This document shows positions 44,252 to 52,772 of a DNA stretch of 64,000 bases, one piece after another. Origin of the DNA: Streptomyces sp. R44 (GTDB lineage Bacteria > Actinomycetota > Actinomycetes > Streptomycetales > Streptomycetaceae); the NCBI RefSeq assembly GCF_041053105.1, contig NZ_CP163444.1, forward strand, positions 5,456,001 through 5,520,000. The letters are read 5' to 3'. The notes below the pieces were generated by a model. The model ran no database searches. It was not told the origin of the DNA and saw only the letters and a program-made list of their open reading frames with translations. Every line of letters starts with the position of its first letter. Positions within the stretch are counted from its first letter, which is position 1. Position numbers and translations under genes: made by a program.

Positions 44252-45367
44252 ATGACAGTCTCCACTGAGATACGGACGACGGTGGCCGAGGCCGCCGCAC
44301 TGGCCGGCACCCAGGCCGCGAAGGCCGACGCCGAGCGCAGGGTGAGCGAGGAGGTCGTACGGGCGGTGGTCGACGCCGGCTTCGCCCGGTGGCTCGTGCC
44401 GGCCCGCTGGGGCGGCTCCGACCGCGGCTACACCGAACTGACCGAGGCCGTGGCGGAGATCGGCGCGGAGTGCTCCTCCGCCGCCTGGCTCGCCTGCCTC
44501 GCCGCCCACGCCGCCCGGTACGTCGCCTGTCTGCCCGAGCAGGGCCAGGCCGACATCTGGGGCGACGGCCCCGACACCCTGGTCGCGGCCGTCATCAAGC
44601 CGCAGGGCACGGCGTCCGCCGTCGACGGCGGCTTCCGGCTCTCCGGCTCCTGGACCTACGTCAGCGGTGTCGAGCACTCCGACTGGGCGCTGCTCACCGG
44701 CCCCACGCCCGGCCCGAAGTCCGGCGGCCAGCCCATGCGGCTCTTCGCCGTCCCGCGCCGGGACTACACCTTCGAGGACACCTGGTCCTCCCTCGGCATG
44801 CGGGGCACCGGCAGCCACACCCTCGTCCTGGACGACGTGTTCGTGCCCGAGCACCGGGTCTGCCTGCGCGAGGACGCCTTCCGGGGCGCCACCGTCGGCC
44901 TGCCCGGACGGGCCCCGCTGCCCAACCCGGCCGTCAGCGGCCTGACGTTCGTCGCTCCCGTGCTCGGCGCCGCGCGCGGCGCGCTCGCCGTCGCCGCGCA
45001 GCTCGTGGCGGTCGCCCCGACCGGCCCCCGGGCCGCCGCGGGCCAGGCCTACCAGGTGGAGTTCGCGCGGGCCGCCGGCGAGATCGACGCGGCCCAGCTG
45101 CTCCTGGAGCGGGCCACCGCCGTCGTGGACGGCGGCACCCTGACGCCGGAGCTCGCCCGCCGCAACCGCCGCGACTTCGCGCTGGCGCTCCAGCTCCTCG
45201 CGGACGCCACCGACCGGCTGCTGCGGATCGGCGGCACCCGTGCCCAGGAGGACGGGCACCCGCTCCAGCGGTACTGGCGGGACGTCCGCTCGGTCACGAG
45301 CCACGCGGTCATGCAGTTCGAGCCCGCGGCCCTCGACTACACCCAGGGCCTCGCCGGTCCGGCCTGA
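44252..45367 (+). CDS. Acyl-CoA-dehydrogenase-like flavin monooxygenase (group D)
   Basis: 371 residues with the acyl-CoA dehydrogenase fold: N-terminal helical domain (RRVSEEVVRAVVDAGFARWL), the middle beta-domain around GGFRLSGSWTYVSGVEHSDW, and WSSLGMRGTGSHTLVLDDVFVP (split across the strand). Ser/Thr-rich FMN contacts replace the CoA dehydrogenase Glu base. It matches HpaB/ActVA-ORF5/DszC-type oxygenases that use reduced flavin from a partner. The partner flavin reductase is encoded about 1.7 kb downstream in the same operon. Probably hydroxylates an aromatic or quinone intermediate. Confidence 0.85.
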   Translation: MTVSTEIRTTVAEAAALAGTQAAKADAERRVSEEVVRAVVDAGFARWLVPARWGGSDRGYTELTEAVAEIGAECSSAAWLACLAAHAARYVACLPEQGQADIWGDGPDTLVAAVIKPQGTASAVDGGFRLSGSWTYVSGVEHSDWALLTGPTPGPKSGGQPMRLFAVPRRDYTFEDTWSSLGMRGTGSHTLVLDDVFVPEHRVCLREDAFRGATVGLPGRAPLPNPAVSGLTFVAPVLGAARGALAVAAQLVAVAPTGPRAAAGQAYQVEFARAAGEIDAAQLLLERATAVVDGGTLTPELARRNRRDFALALQLLADATDRLLRIGGTRAQEDGHPLQRYWRDVRSVTSHAVMQFEPAALDYTQGLAGPA

Positions 45368-45378
45368 AGGAGACGACG

Positions 45379-46209
45379 ATGATCCTGGTATCCGGAGCCA
45401 CCGGCCACGTCGGCCGGCCGCTCGTGGACGAACTGCTCGCCGCCGGCCGCAAGGTGCGGGCGCTCAGCCGCGACCCGCACGGGGCCGGCCTGCCCGCCGG
45501 CGTCGAGGTGGCCGCCACCGCCGACCTGCCCCTGGAGGGCATCACCTCGGCGTTCTTCGTCATGGCCGCCTTCCCCGGGGGTACGGCGGAGCCGATCGCC
45601 CGGCTGAAGGAGGCGGGCGTGCGCCGTATCGTCGCCCTCTCCTCGTACTCGGTCCTCGACGACGACCCGAAGAACATGATCGCCGTGAAGCACCGGGACC
45701 TGGAGCGCCAGATCCGGGAGACCGGCGCCGAGTGGACGTTCCTGCGGCCCGCCGGAGGACTCGCGGCCACCGCCCTGGAGTGGGCCGGACAGATCCGTAC
45801 CGAGGGCGTCGCCCGCTTCCCCTTCGGGGAGGCGTGGACCGCCCCCGTCCACGAGCGGGACATCGCCGCCGTGGCCGCCCGTGCCCTGCTCACCGACGAA
45901 CTCGTCGGCGAGGCCCCGCTGTTCAGCGGGCCCGAGTCGATCACGTACGCCGACCGCGCGCGGATCATCGGCGAAGCCACCGGCCAGCCGGTCCGGTTCG
46001 CCGAGCTCTCGCACGACGAGGCGCGGCAGGCATGGCGCGCGGCCGGCATCCCGCCGCACGCCGTCGAGGCGCGGCTGCGGATGTTCGCCACGATGGTCGG
46101 CCGCCCGCACGAGATCTCACCGGTCGACCCCTACCTGGGAAGGCCCGGGCTGAGCTTCGCCCAGTGGGCCGCCGACCACGCCGACGCGTTCCGGAAGGGG
46201 ACGAAATGA
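45379..46209 (+). CDS. NmrA-like NAD(P)-binding protein 1
   Basis: 276 residues, atypical SDR. The Rossmann motif is GATGHVGRPL at the N-terminus, followed by RALSRDP, IVALSSYSV and TFLRPAGG. No Tyr-x3-Lys catalytic pair is evident. The C-terminus (LSFAQWAADHADAF) is shared in pattern with the two related genes downstream. Such NmrA/HSCARG-like proteins in polyketide clusters act as quinone or ketone reductases. Clear AAGGAG upstream; the next gene overlaps by 4 bp. Confidence 0.88.
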   Translation: MILVSGATGHVGRPLVDELLAAGRKVRALSRDPHGAGLPAGVEVAATADLPLEGITSAFFVMAAFPGGTAEPIARLKEAGVRRIVALSSYSVLDDDPKNMIAVKHRDLERQIRETGAEWTFLRPAGGLAATALEWAGQIRTEGVARFPFGEAWTAPVHERDIAAVAARALLTDELVGEAPLFSGPESITYADRARIIGEATGQPVRFAELSHDEARQAWRAAGIPPHAVEARLRMFATMVGRPHEISPVDPYLGRPGLSFAQWAADHADAFRKGTK

Positions 46210-47030
46210 TTCTGGTAGCCGGTGCCACGGGCAACGTGGGCGGCGAGCTGCTGCGGCAGCTGCGGGCCGAGGGAGCCCCCGTCCGGGCCCTCACCCGCGA
46301 CCCCGCCCGGGCCGGACTGCCGGCCGATGTGGAGGTCGCCGAGGGGGACTTCGCCACACCGGAGTCCCTGGCCAAGGCCTTCTCCGGGGTCGAGTCCCTG
46401 TTCCTGATGATGTCCGGGAACGAGACTGCGGTGGTCGAGGAGGCGGCCCGCGCCGGTGTGCGGCGGATCGTGCTGCTCTCCAGCGTCGCCGTGGAGACCC
46501 GCCCGGACTCCCTGATCGGCCGCGTCCACGGCGAGGCCGAGCGGGCCGTCGAGAAGTCCGGACTCGCCTGGACCTTCCTGCGGCCCGGCCAGTTCGCCTC
46601 CAACACCCGCGGCTGGGCCGCCCAGATCGCGCAGGGGGACGTCGTCCGCACGCCCTTCGGACAGGTGGGCCTGCCCGCCGTCCACCCCGGCGACATCGCG
46701 GCGGTCGCCCGGACCGCGCTCACCCGCGACGGCCACGACGGCGCGGTGTACGCGCTCAGCGGCCCCGCGCCCGTCACGCCCGTCGAGCAGGTCGCGGCGA
46801 TCGGCGCCGCGATCGGCCGGGAGCTGCGCCACGAGGAGTCCACCCCGGAGGAGGCCGCCGCCGACATGGCCGCCTTCATGCCGGCCGAGATCGTCGCCGC
46901 CACCCTGGAGTTCCTCGGCAGCCCCACCGCGACGGAGACCCGGGTGCTGCCCACCGTCGAGCAGGTGACGGGCCGTCCGGCGAGGACCTTCGCCGAGTGG
47001 GCGCGCGACAACGCCGACGGGTTCCGCTGA
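46206..47030 (+). CDS. NmrA-like NAD(P)-binding protein 2
   Basis: 274 residues, ATGA overlap with the previous gene. GATGNVGGELL opens the Rossmann fold, followed by RALTRDPARAGLPA, RRIVLLSSVAV and TFLRPGQFASN. The C-terminal signature VEQVTGRPARTFAEWA is nearly repeated in the third paralogue (VEEITGRPARTFDAWA). The tandem genes probably arose by duplication. Predicted NAD(P)H-dependent reductase of a tailoring intermediate; the substrate is unknown. Confidence 0.88.
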   Translation: MILVAGATGNVGGELLRQLRAEGAPVRALTRDPARAGLPADVEVAEGDFATPESLAKAFSGVESLFLMMSGNETAVVEEAARAGVRRIVLLSSVAVETRPDSLIGRVHGEAERAVEKSGLAWTFLRPGQFASNTRGWAAQIAQGDVVRTPFGQVGLPAVHPGDIAAVARTALTRDGHDGAVYALSGPAPVTPVEQVAAIGAAIGRELRHEESTPEEAAADMAAFMPAEIVAATLEFLGSPTATETRVLPTVEQVTGRPARTFAEWARDNADGFR

Positions 47031-47059
47031 CACCCGGGAGAGAGCATGGGGGCGCGACA

Positions 47060-47548
47060 GTGTTGACCCAGCGCGGATTCCGCGACGTACTGGGACGTTT
47101 CGGCACCGGAGTGGTGCTGGTGACCGCGGAGTCGGAGCGCGGGCCGGTCGGCATGGCGGTGAACTCCTTCACCTCCGTGTCCCTCGACCCGCCCCTGATC
47201 GCGTTCTGCGCCGCGCTGACCTCGACCACCTGGCCGGCCGTCCGCGCGACGGGCGGCTTCGCCGTCACGATCCTCAGCGACGGCCAGGAAGAGATCTGCC
47301 GGACCTTCTCGGCCCGCGACGCGGACCGGTTCGCCGGCGGGAACTGGCTGCGGACCGCCGCCGGACACCCGGTGGCGGCGGACGGACTCGGCTGGCTGGA
47401 CTGCCGCATCAGGTCGGTCCAGCGCGCGGGCGATCACGAACTGGTGATCGCCGAAGCGGCGGACTGGTCCCTCGGGGCCGAGACGAGACCGCTGATCTTT
47501 CACTCCGGTCGCTACGCCGGCCTGACGGAGCGATCACATGCACGATGA
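47060..47548 (+). CDS. NAD(P)H:flavin reductase (HpaC/ActVB-like)
   Basis: 162 residues from GTG 47060. Flavin reductase domain: FGTGVVLVTAESERGPVGMA, NSFTSVSLDPPLIAFCAALT, FAVTILSDGQEEICRTFS, then LDCRIRSV and the terminal HSGRYAGL. It supplies reduced FMN or FAD to the acyl-CoA-dehydrogenase-like oxygenase two genes upstream, as ActVB does for ActVA-ORF5. It ends 13 bp before the third NmrA-like gene. Three paralogous NmrA genes flank it. Confidence 0.92.
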   Translation: MLTQRGFRDVLGRFGTGVVLVTAESERGPVGMAVNSFTSVSLDPPLIAFCAALTSTTWPAVRATGGFAVTILSDGQEEICRTFSARDADRFAGGNWLRTAAGHPVAADGLGWLDCRIRSVQRAGDHELVIAEAADWSLGAETRPLIFHSGRYAGLTERSHAR

Positions 47549-47561
47549 TGGGGAGAAATCT

Positions 47562-48401
47562 GTGTTCCTGGTGACCGGAGCGACCGGCAACGTCGGCCGT
47601 CACGTCGTCGAAGGGCTGCTCGCCGAGGGGCAGGCCGTACGGGCCCTCACCCGCGACCCCGCGGCGGCCCGCCTGCCCGCCGGGGCCGAGGTGGCGGTCG
47701 GCGACCTCACCCGGCCGGAGACGGTCGAGCCCGCCCTGAAGGACGTCTCCGCGCTCTTCCTCTTCCCCTCGCCGGGCACGGCGGGGCCGGTCGTCCGGGC
47801 CGCGAAGCGGCAGGGCGTCCGCCGGATCGTCCTGCTGTCCTCCTCGGCCGTCGCGTACGAGACCGAGGGCGCCGACAACGCGATCGTGGCGTTCCACAAG
47901 GAGATCGAGCGCGAGGTCGAGGCCTCCGGCCTGGAGTGGACCTTCGTCCGGCCCGGCGCCTTCGCCGTCAACACCCTCCAGTGGGCTCCGCAGATCCGCG
48001 CCGGGGACGTCGTGCGCGGGCCGCACGCCGGGGCCGAGATGTCCATGATCCACGAGCGGGACATCGCGGACGTCGCCGTCCGGGCGCTGCTCACGGACGG
48101 CCACGCGGGCGCGAAGTACGTGCTGACCGGCCCGGAATCCCTCAACCAGGCCGAGCAGGCCCGGCGCATCGGCCAGGCCATCGGACGGCCCGTCCGGTAC
48201 GAGGAGCTGGCGCCCGCCGCCGCGCGCGAGGAGATGCTCCGCAACGGCGTCCCGGCCGCCTTCGCGGACATGCTCCTCGCCTTCCAGGCCGGGCTCGTCG
48301 GCGTCCCCGCGGAGGTCACGACGGCGGTCGAGGAGATCACCGGCCGCCCCGCCCGCACCTTCGACGCATGGGCCGCCGAGCGCGCGGCCGACTTCCGCTA
48401 G
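47562..48401 (+). CDS. NmrA-like NAD(P)-binding protein 3
   Basis: 279 residues from GTG 47562, chosen because GGGGAG lies 7-8 nt upstream and the product then aligns with its two paralogues (FLVTGATGNVGRHVVEGL). An ATG at 47538 would add eight residues and overlap the flavin reductase gene by 11 bp. RRIVLLSSSAV, WTFVRPGAFAVN and the C-terminal TGRPARTFDAWA are shared with paralogue 2. Likely reductase in the same tailoring pathway. Confidence 0.88.
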   Translation: MFLVTGATGNVGRHVVEGLLAEGQAVRALTRDPAAARLPAGAEVAVGDLTRPETVEPALKDVSALFLFPSPGTAGPVVRAAKRQGVRRIVLLSSSAVAYETEGADNAIVAFHKEIEREVEASGLEWTFVRPGAFAVNTLQWAPQIRAGDVVRGPHAGAEMSMIHERDIADVAVRALLTDGHAGAKYVLTGPESLNQAEQARRIGQAIGRPVRYEELAPAAAREEMLRNGVPAAFADMLLAFQAGLVGVPAEVTTAVEEITGRPARTFDAWAAERAADFR

Positions 48402-48410
48402 GGCCCGTCC

Positions 48411-48482
48411 GGCGGCCCGGGGCCCGGCCCCGGGCCCCGTCCGGCAAGAGGCCCGGCCCCTCCCGTCGGGCCCGGCCCGTAC
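48411..48482 (+). other. GC-rich hairpin spacer inside the tailoring operon
   Basis: The 114-bp gap before the FAD hydroxylase gene is almost pure G/C in its first 70 bp with nested GGGGCCC/GGGCCCC repeats. It could be a weak terminator, a processing site, or simply drift. Confidence 0.35.
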
Positions 48483-48515
48483 GAGACACGAACGAACCAC
48501 GAGAGAGGTGTCCTC

Positions 48516-50045
48516 ATGGCAGATGTGATCATCGCCGGCGGCGGCCCGACCGGGCTGATGCTCGCCTGCGAGCTGCGGCTCGCCGGAGTGGACGTGCTGG
48601 TCCTGGAGAAGCTCGCGCGCCGGACCGGTGAGTCACGGGCCGGCGGCCTCCACGCCCGCAGCGTCGAACTCCTCGACCAGCGCGGGATCGTGGACCGGTT
48701 CCTCGCGGAGGGCAGCGCGCAGCCGCTCGCCCACTTCGCCTTCATGCACCTGGACATCGACGACTTCCCGACGAGGCACCCGTACGCCGTCGCCATCCAC
48801 CAGTCCCGGATCGAGCAGCTCCTGGAGGACCGCGCCCTGGAGCTCGGCGTGCAACTGCGCCGGCCCGCCGAGGTGATCGGCCTGGAGCAGGACGAGACCG
48901 GCATCGAGGTGGAGGTCGCCGTCGACGGCGGCACCGAACGGCTGCGCGCCGACTACCTGGTGGGCTGCGACGGCGGCCGCAGCAAGGTCCGCAAGCTGGC
49001 CGGCGTCGGCTTCCCCGGCACCCCGGCCACGCTGACCGCGCTCCTCGGCGACGTCGAGCTCACCGACCCGCCCTCCGAGATCGTCTTCGGCCAGGAGGGG
49101 CGCCGGGACAACGGCTTCTACATGAACTTCCAGTCCGAGTACCCCGGCCTGCGCCGGATCATCACGGTGGAGTTCGGCAAGGTCACGGACCGGGACGCCC
49201 CGGTGACCGTCGAGACGCTCAGCGAGGCGTGTGTCGAGATCGTCGGTACGGACTGGGGCATGCACAGCCCGCGCCGGCTGGACCGCTTCAGCGACGCCTG
49301 CCGGCTCGTGGACTCGTTCCGTCAGGGCCGGGTCCTGCTCGCCGGGGACGCGGCGCACGTCCACTTCCCCTCCAGCGGCCAGGGGCTGAACCTGGGACTC
49401 CAGGACGCCGTCAACCTGGGCTGGAAGCTCGCCGCGGTCGTGAAGGGCGAGGCCCCCGACGAGCTGCTCGACACGTACCACTCCGAGCGGCACCTGCACA
49501 CCACGCACATGCTCAACAACATCCGCGCCCAGACGGCCCTCTGGCCCGCGGGCTCCGAGGCCGACGCGCTTCGCCGGGTCTTCGAGGACCTCATCGAGTT
49601 CGAGCACGGCAACCGGTACCTGGGCGGCGTCATCAGCCAGCTCGACACCCACTACCCGGTGGGCGACGGGCACCCGGCCCTCGGCCGCCGGATGACCGAC
49701 CTCGACATCAAGTCGCCGAACGGCCGGGTGAGCGTCTACGAGCTATTGCACGGCGCTCGGCCCCTGCTGCTCGACTTCAGCGGCCGTCCCGACGTGCGCG
49801 CCGCCGCCGACGGCTGGACGGACCGGGTGGACCTGGTCGAGGCGGAGCCCCAGGACGACCGCTGGGCCTTCCCGGTCATCGGCGACGTCCCGGCCCCCGC
49901 GGCCGTCCTCATCCGCCCCGACGGCCACGTCGCCTGGGCCACGCCCACCGCGGCCGCCGCGGGGAGCGAGGCCGAGGGCCTCACGGACGCCCTCACCCGG
50001 TGGTTCGGACCCGCCCGGGCCCGCCGGGAACAGGACGCGGCCTGA
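48516..50045 (+). CDS. FAD-dependent aromatic hydroxylase (PHBH/PgaE-like)
   Basis: 509 residues. N-terminal FAD dinucleotide motif IIAGGGPTGLMLACEL. The second FAD/NAD(P)H motif VGCDGGRSKVRKLAG contains DG. The GD motif is VLLAGDAAHVHFPSSGQGLN. A thioredoxin-like C-terminal domain (about 400-509) is present, typical of the polyketide aromatic hydroxylase subgroup (PgaE, RdmE, MtmOIV-like). It hydroxylates an aromatic ring or performs Baeyer-Villiger-type oxidation. Its presence is consistent with an aromatic polyketide-like substrate. RBS GAGAGGTG. Confidence 0.93.
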   Translation: MADVIIAGGGPTGLMLACELRLAGVDVLVLEKLARRTGESRAGGLHARSVELLDQRGIVDRFLAEGSAQPLAHFAFMHLDIDDFPTRHPYAVAIHQSRIEQLLEDRALELGVQLRRPAEVIGLEQDETGIEVEVAVDGGTERLRADYLVGCDGGRSKVRKLAGVGFPGTPATLTALLGDVELTDPPSEIVFGQEGRRDNGFYMNFQSEYPGLRRIITVEFGKVTDRDAPVTVETLSEACVEIVGTDWGMHSPRRLDRFSDACRLVDSFRQGRVLLAGDAAHVHFPSSGQGLNLGLQDAVNLGWKLAAVVKGEAPDELLDTYHSERHLHTTHMLNNIRAQTALWPAGSEADALRRVFEDLIEFEHGNRYLGGVISQLDTHYPVGDGHPALGRRMTDLDIKSPNGRVSVYELLHGARPLLLDFSGRPDVRAAADGWTDRVDLVEAEPQDDRWAFPVIGDVPAPAAVLIRPDGHVAWATPTAAAAGSEAEGLTDALTRWFGPARARREQDAA

Positions 50046-50091
50046 CCGGCCACAGCCCGACCATCACCACCCTCCGAACGGGAGAAACAGC

Positions 50092-51174
50092 GTGTCGCTG
50101 GACGAACCGACGACCGACACCGCCGACACCTCCACCGGCTTCGCCGCACTCCGGCGGCTCGCCGACCTGGTGACCCCCATGGCGGTGAGAGTGGCCGCCC
50201 ACCTGCGGCTCGTCGACCACCTGCGCGACGGTGCGCACGACCTGGCATCGCTGGCGAAGGCGACCGGTTCCCACCAGGACACGCTGAGACGACTGATCCG
50301 GCACCTGGTCGCCGTCGGCGTCCTGACGGAGCCCGCCCCGGACCACTACGAGGCCACCGCCGTGGGCGAGTTGCTCGCTCACGGCCACCCGGCCACCCAG
50401 GTCGGGTGGCTGGATCCGAGCCACATGGTCGGCCGGGCGGACCTCGCCCTCGTCCACCTCTTCGAGGCCGTGCGCGACGGCGAAGCCGTCTACCGGCAGC
50501 GGTACGGCAAGGAGTTCTGGGAGGAGGTCTCCGACGACCCCACCCTCGGCGCCACCTTCTACGACATGATGGCCAACGGCCAGCGGACCGTCTTCCGGCA
50601 GGTGGCGGAGCGGCACGACTGGACCGGCGTACGGCACGTCCTCGACGTGGGCGGCGCCGACGGCGACCTCCTCGCCGCCGTCCTCGCGCGGGAGCCCGGA
50701 ATCAGCGCCGGCCTGCTGGAACTGCCCGGCCCGGCGGCCCGGGCGCGGACGAAGTTCGAGGGCACCGAACTGGCCGACCGGGTCACCGTGTTCGACGGCA
50801 GCTTCTTCGACCCGCTCCCGGTGACCGCCGACACCATCACGCTGTCCTTCGTCCTCCACAACTGGTCGGACGACGACGCCGTACGTATCCTGCGCCGCTG
50901 CGCGGAAGCGCTGGAGCCGGGCGGATCCGTGCTGCTCGTCGAGTGCGCCGACCAGTCGCCCAGCGCGCCGGATCCGGCCTTCACGAGCGCCGATCTCCGG
51001 ATGCTGGTCTACTTCGGCGGCCGCGAACGCACCCAGGAGGAATGGCGGGAAATCGCCGTCGCCGCGGGCCTGGACATCGCCTCGCTGTCCCCCGCCCTCG
51101 CCTATGGCGCACGCGTCATCACCTTGGTGAGGACGCCCTCCTGTTTTCCGGGAACACCCGGACAGCGGGAATGA
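50092..51174 (+). CDS. SAM-dependent O-methyltransferase (acetylserotonin OMT family)
   Basis: 360 residues. An N-terminal winged-helix dimerisation domain (FAALRRLADLVTPMAVRVA, LAKATGSHQDTLRRLIRHLV) is followed by the Rossmann methyltransferase core with the SAM loop HVLDVGGADGDLLAAVLA, then FFDPLPVTADTITLSFVLHNW carrying the catalytic His in LHNWSDDDA. It matches DnrK/TcmN-type enzymes that methylate phenolic hydroxyls of polyketides. Starts at GTG with GGGAGA upstream. Confidence 0.93.
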   Translation: MSLDEPTTDTADTSTGFAALRRLADLVTPMAVRVAAHLRLVDHLRDGAHDLASLAKATGSHQDTLRRLIRHLVAVGVLTEPAPDHYEATAVGELLAHGHPATQVGWLDPSHMVGRADLALVHLFEAVRDGEAVYRQRYGKEFWEEVSDDPTLGATFYDMMANGQRTVFRQVAERHDWTGVRHVLDVGGADGDLLAAVLAREPGISAGLLELPGPAARARTKFEGTELADRVTVFDGSFFDPLPVTADTITLSFVLHNWSDDDAVRILRRCAEALEPGGSVLLVECADQSPSAPDPAFTSADLRMLVYFGGRERTQEEWREIAVAAGLDIASLSPALAYGARVITLVRTPSCFPGTPGQRE

Positions 51175-51278
51175 AGGACCGTGTCCGAATTCGATCGGGA
51201 CTTTCCTTCCCCGGTTGACACGAAAAAGTCACGACTGACACGGTCCGAAGATCTGGAAGCACATTAAGGAGTCACTCT
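51175..51278 (+). promoter_or_regulatory. Internal promoter/leader candidate before the second FAD oxidase
   Basis: This 104-bp gap contains an exact 10-bp inverted repeat (GGACCGTGTC at 51176-51185, GACACGGTCC at 51237-51246) enclosing TTGACA at 51215. It may be a promoter, an attenuator or a protein-binding site; no clear -10 was found. Confidence 0.35.
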
Positions 51279-52670
51279 GTGACAGCACCTCACGGCCGAG
51301 CCGCCCTCGCGATCGAGGAGCTCACCGATGAGCAGTACGGACAGGTCGTCCGGCCCGGCGACGCCGAGTACGACGCGGCCCGCACCGTGTACGTGGGCGA
51401 TGTCGACCGCAGGCCCGCCGTGATCCTGCGCCCGCGGAACGCCGAACAGGTGGCGCGCGTCGTGACGCTCGCCCGGGAGACCGGGACCGAGCTGGCCGTC
51501 CGCGGCGGCGGACACAGCGGCGCCGGGCACGGCGTCTGCGAGGGCGGCATCGTCCTCGACCTGCACCACCTGAAGGGCCTGGAGATCGACGTCGAGGCCC
51601 GCACGGCCTGGGCCGAGGCCGGGATCTCCGCCGGCGAGTACACCGCGGCGGCCGCGGAGCACGGGCTCGCCACGGGCTTCGGCGACAGCACCATGGTCGG
51701 CGTCGCCGGCATCACCCTGGGCGGCGGCATCGGCTTCCTGTCCCGCAAGTACGGCATGACCATCGACGACCTGCTGGCCGCGGAGATCGTCACGGCCGAC
51801 GGCGAACTGCTCTCGGTGGACGAGCGGCACCACCCGGACCTGTTCTGGGCGATCCGCGGCGGCGGCGGCAACTTCGGCGTCGTGACCCGCCTCAAGCTCC
51901 GCCTCCACGAGGTCGACGGCGTCTACGGCGGCATCATGGTGCTCCCCGTGACCCCCGAGATCCTGGAAGACTTCATCGCCGAGGCGGAGGCCGCCCCCGA
52001 GGAGCTCACCACGATCGTGAACGTGTGGACGGCGCCGCCGTTCCCGTTCATCCCCGCCGAGCAGCACGGCAAGCCGATCATCCTGGCGGTGATGTGCTAC
52101 GCCGGACCCGCCGAGGACGGCGAGAAGGTCATCGGCCGGTTCCGGGCGATCGCCCCGCCGCTCGCCGACATGGTGCGGGCCATTCCCTACCCGGCGATGT
52201 TCGGCCCCGCGGACCCCTCGGCACACCCGATCTCCGCGGTGCGCAACATCTTCATCGACCGCGTCGACCGGGCGACCGCCGAGACCATCCTGGACCGCAC
52301 GGCCGCCTCCGACGCGATCACCGCCGGTGTGCAGCTGCGGGTCCTCGGCGGTGCCATCGCGCGCGTGGCCGACGACGCCACGGCCTACCCGCACCGACAG
52401 AGCCGGATCATGGCCCATCTGACCGCCGTCTACGCGGACCTGGCGGACGCCGACCGGTACGAGGCCTGGGTCGAGGAGTTCATGACCGCGATCCGGCAGT
52501 CCGACACCGGCTCCTACGTCAATTTCGTGGTGCGCGCGGATGAGGAAGACGTCCGGGAGGCGCTCTACCCGGGCGCCACCGGAGAACGCCTCGCCCGGAT
52601 CAAGGCGGAATACGACCCGGCCAATCTTTTCCGCTCCAATCACAACATCGTGCCCGCGACATCGGGGTGA
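51279..52670 (+). CDS. FAD-linked oxidase (berberine-bridge-like)
   Basis: 463 residues, standard BBE length. The His of the covalent FAD site is in VRGGGHSGAGHG. The expected second, Cys site is replaced (FGDSTMVGVAG instead of xxCxxVGxxG), followed by LGGGIGFLSRKYGM. The C-terminal BBE motif is NLFRSNHNI. It is unrelated in detail to the first FAD oxidase and lacks its N-terminal extension. Starts at GTG after AAGGAG. A strong terminator follows at 52698-52731. Confidence 0.93.
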   Translation: MTAPHGRAALAIEELTDEQYGQVVRPGDAEYDAARTVYVGDVDRRPAVILRPRNAEQVARVVTLARETGTELAVRGGGHSGAGHGVCEGGIVLDLHHLKGLEIDVEARTAWAEAGISAGEYTAAAAEHGLATGFGDSTMVGVAGITLGGGIGFLSRKYGMTIDDLLAAEIVTADGELLSVDERHHPDLFWAIRGGGGNFGVVTRLKLRLHEVDGVYGGIMVLPVTPEILEDFIAEAEAAPEELTTIVNVWTAPPFPFIPAEQHGKPIILAVMCYAGPAEDGEKVIGRFRAIAPPLADMVRAIPYPAMFGPADPSAHPISAVRNIFIDRVDRATAETILDRTAASDAITAGVQLRVLGGAIARVADDATAYPHRQSRIMAHLTAVYADLADADRYEAWVEEFMTAIRQSDTGSYVNFVVRADEEDVREALYPGATGERLARIKAEYDPANLFRSNHNIVPATSG

Positions 52671-52697
52671 CGTAACGGGGCGATGCTCCGGATTCCC

Positions 52698-52731
52698 AGG
52701 AAGGGGACGCCGTTTTCGGCGTCCCCTTCCT
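52698..52731 (+). terminator. Intracluster terminator
   Basis: A perfect 15-bp stem (52698-52712 with 52717-52731) and TTTT loop lie 27 nt after the FAD oxidase stop, so the following sugar and acyltransferase genes probably form a separate unit or are attenuated. Confidence 0.8.
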
Positions 52732-52759
52732 GTCGTTCTCTCGTCGTTTTCCAGTCGTT
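52732..52759 (+). repeat. Three GTCGTT direct repeats at 11-bp spacing
   Basis: GTCGTT occurs at 52732, 52743 and 52754, exactly one helical turn apart, between the intracluster terminator and the RBS of the acyltransferase gene. It resembles a SARP-type operator, but it sits closer to the start codon than usual. Confidence 0.5.
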
Positions 52760-52772
52760 TGGAGGAAAGTCA

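Noticed and set aside
51215..51246. TTGACA with following repeats before the second FAD oxidase as a SARP site
   Set aside because: Only two repeat elements match an 11-bp period and the third is out of register. Kept only as a weak promoter candidate.
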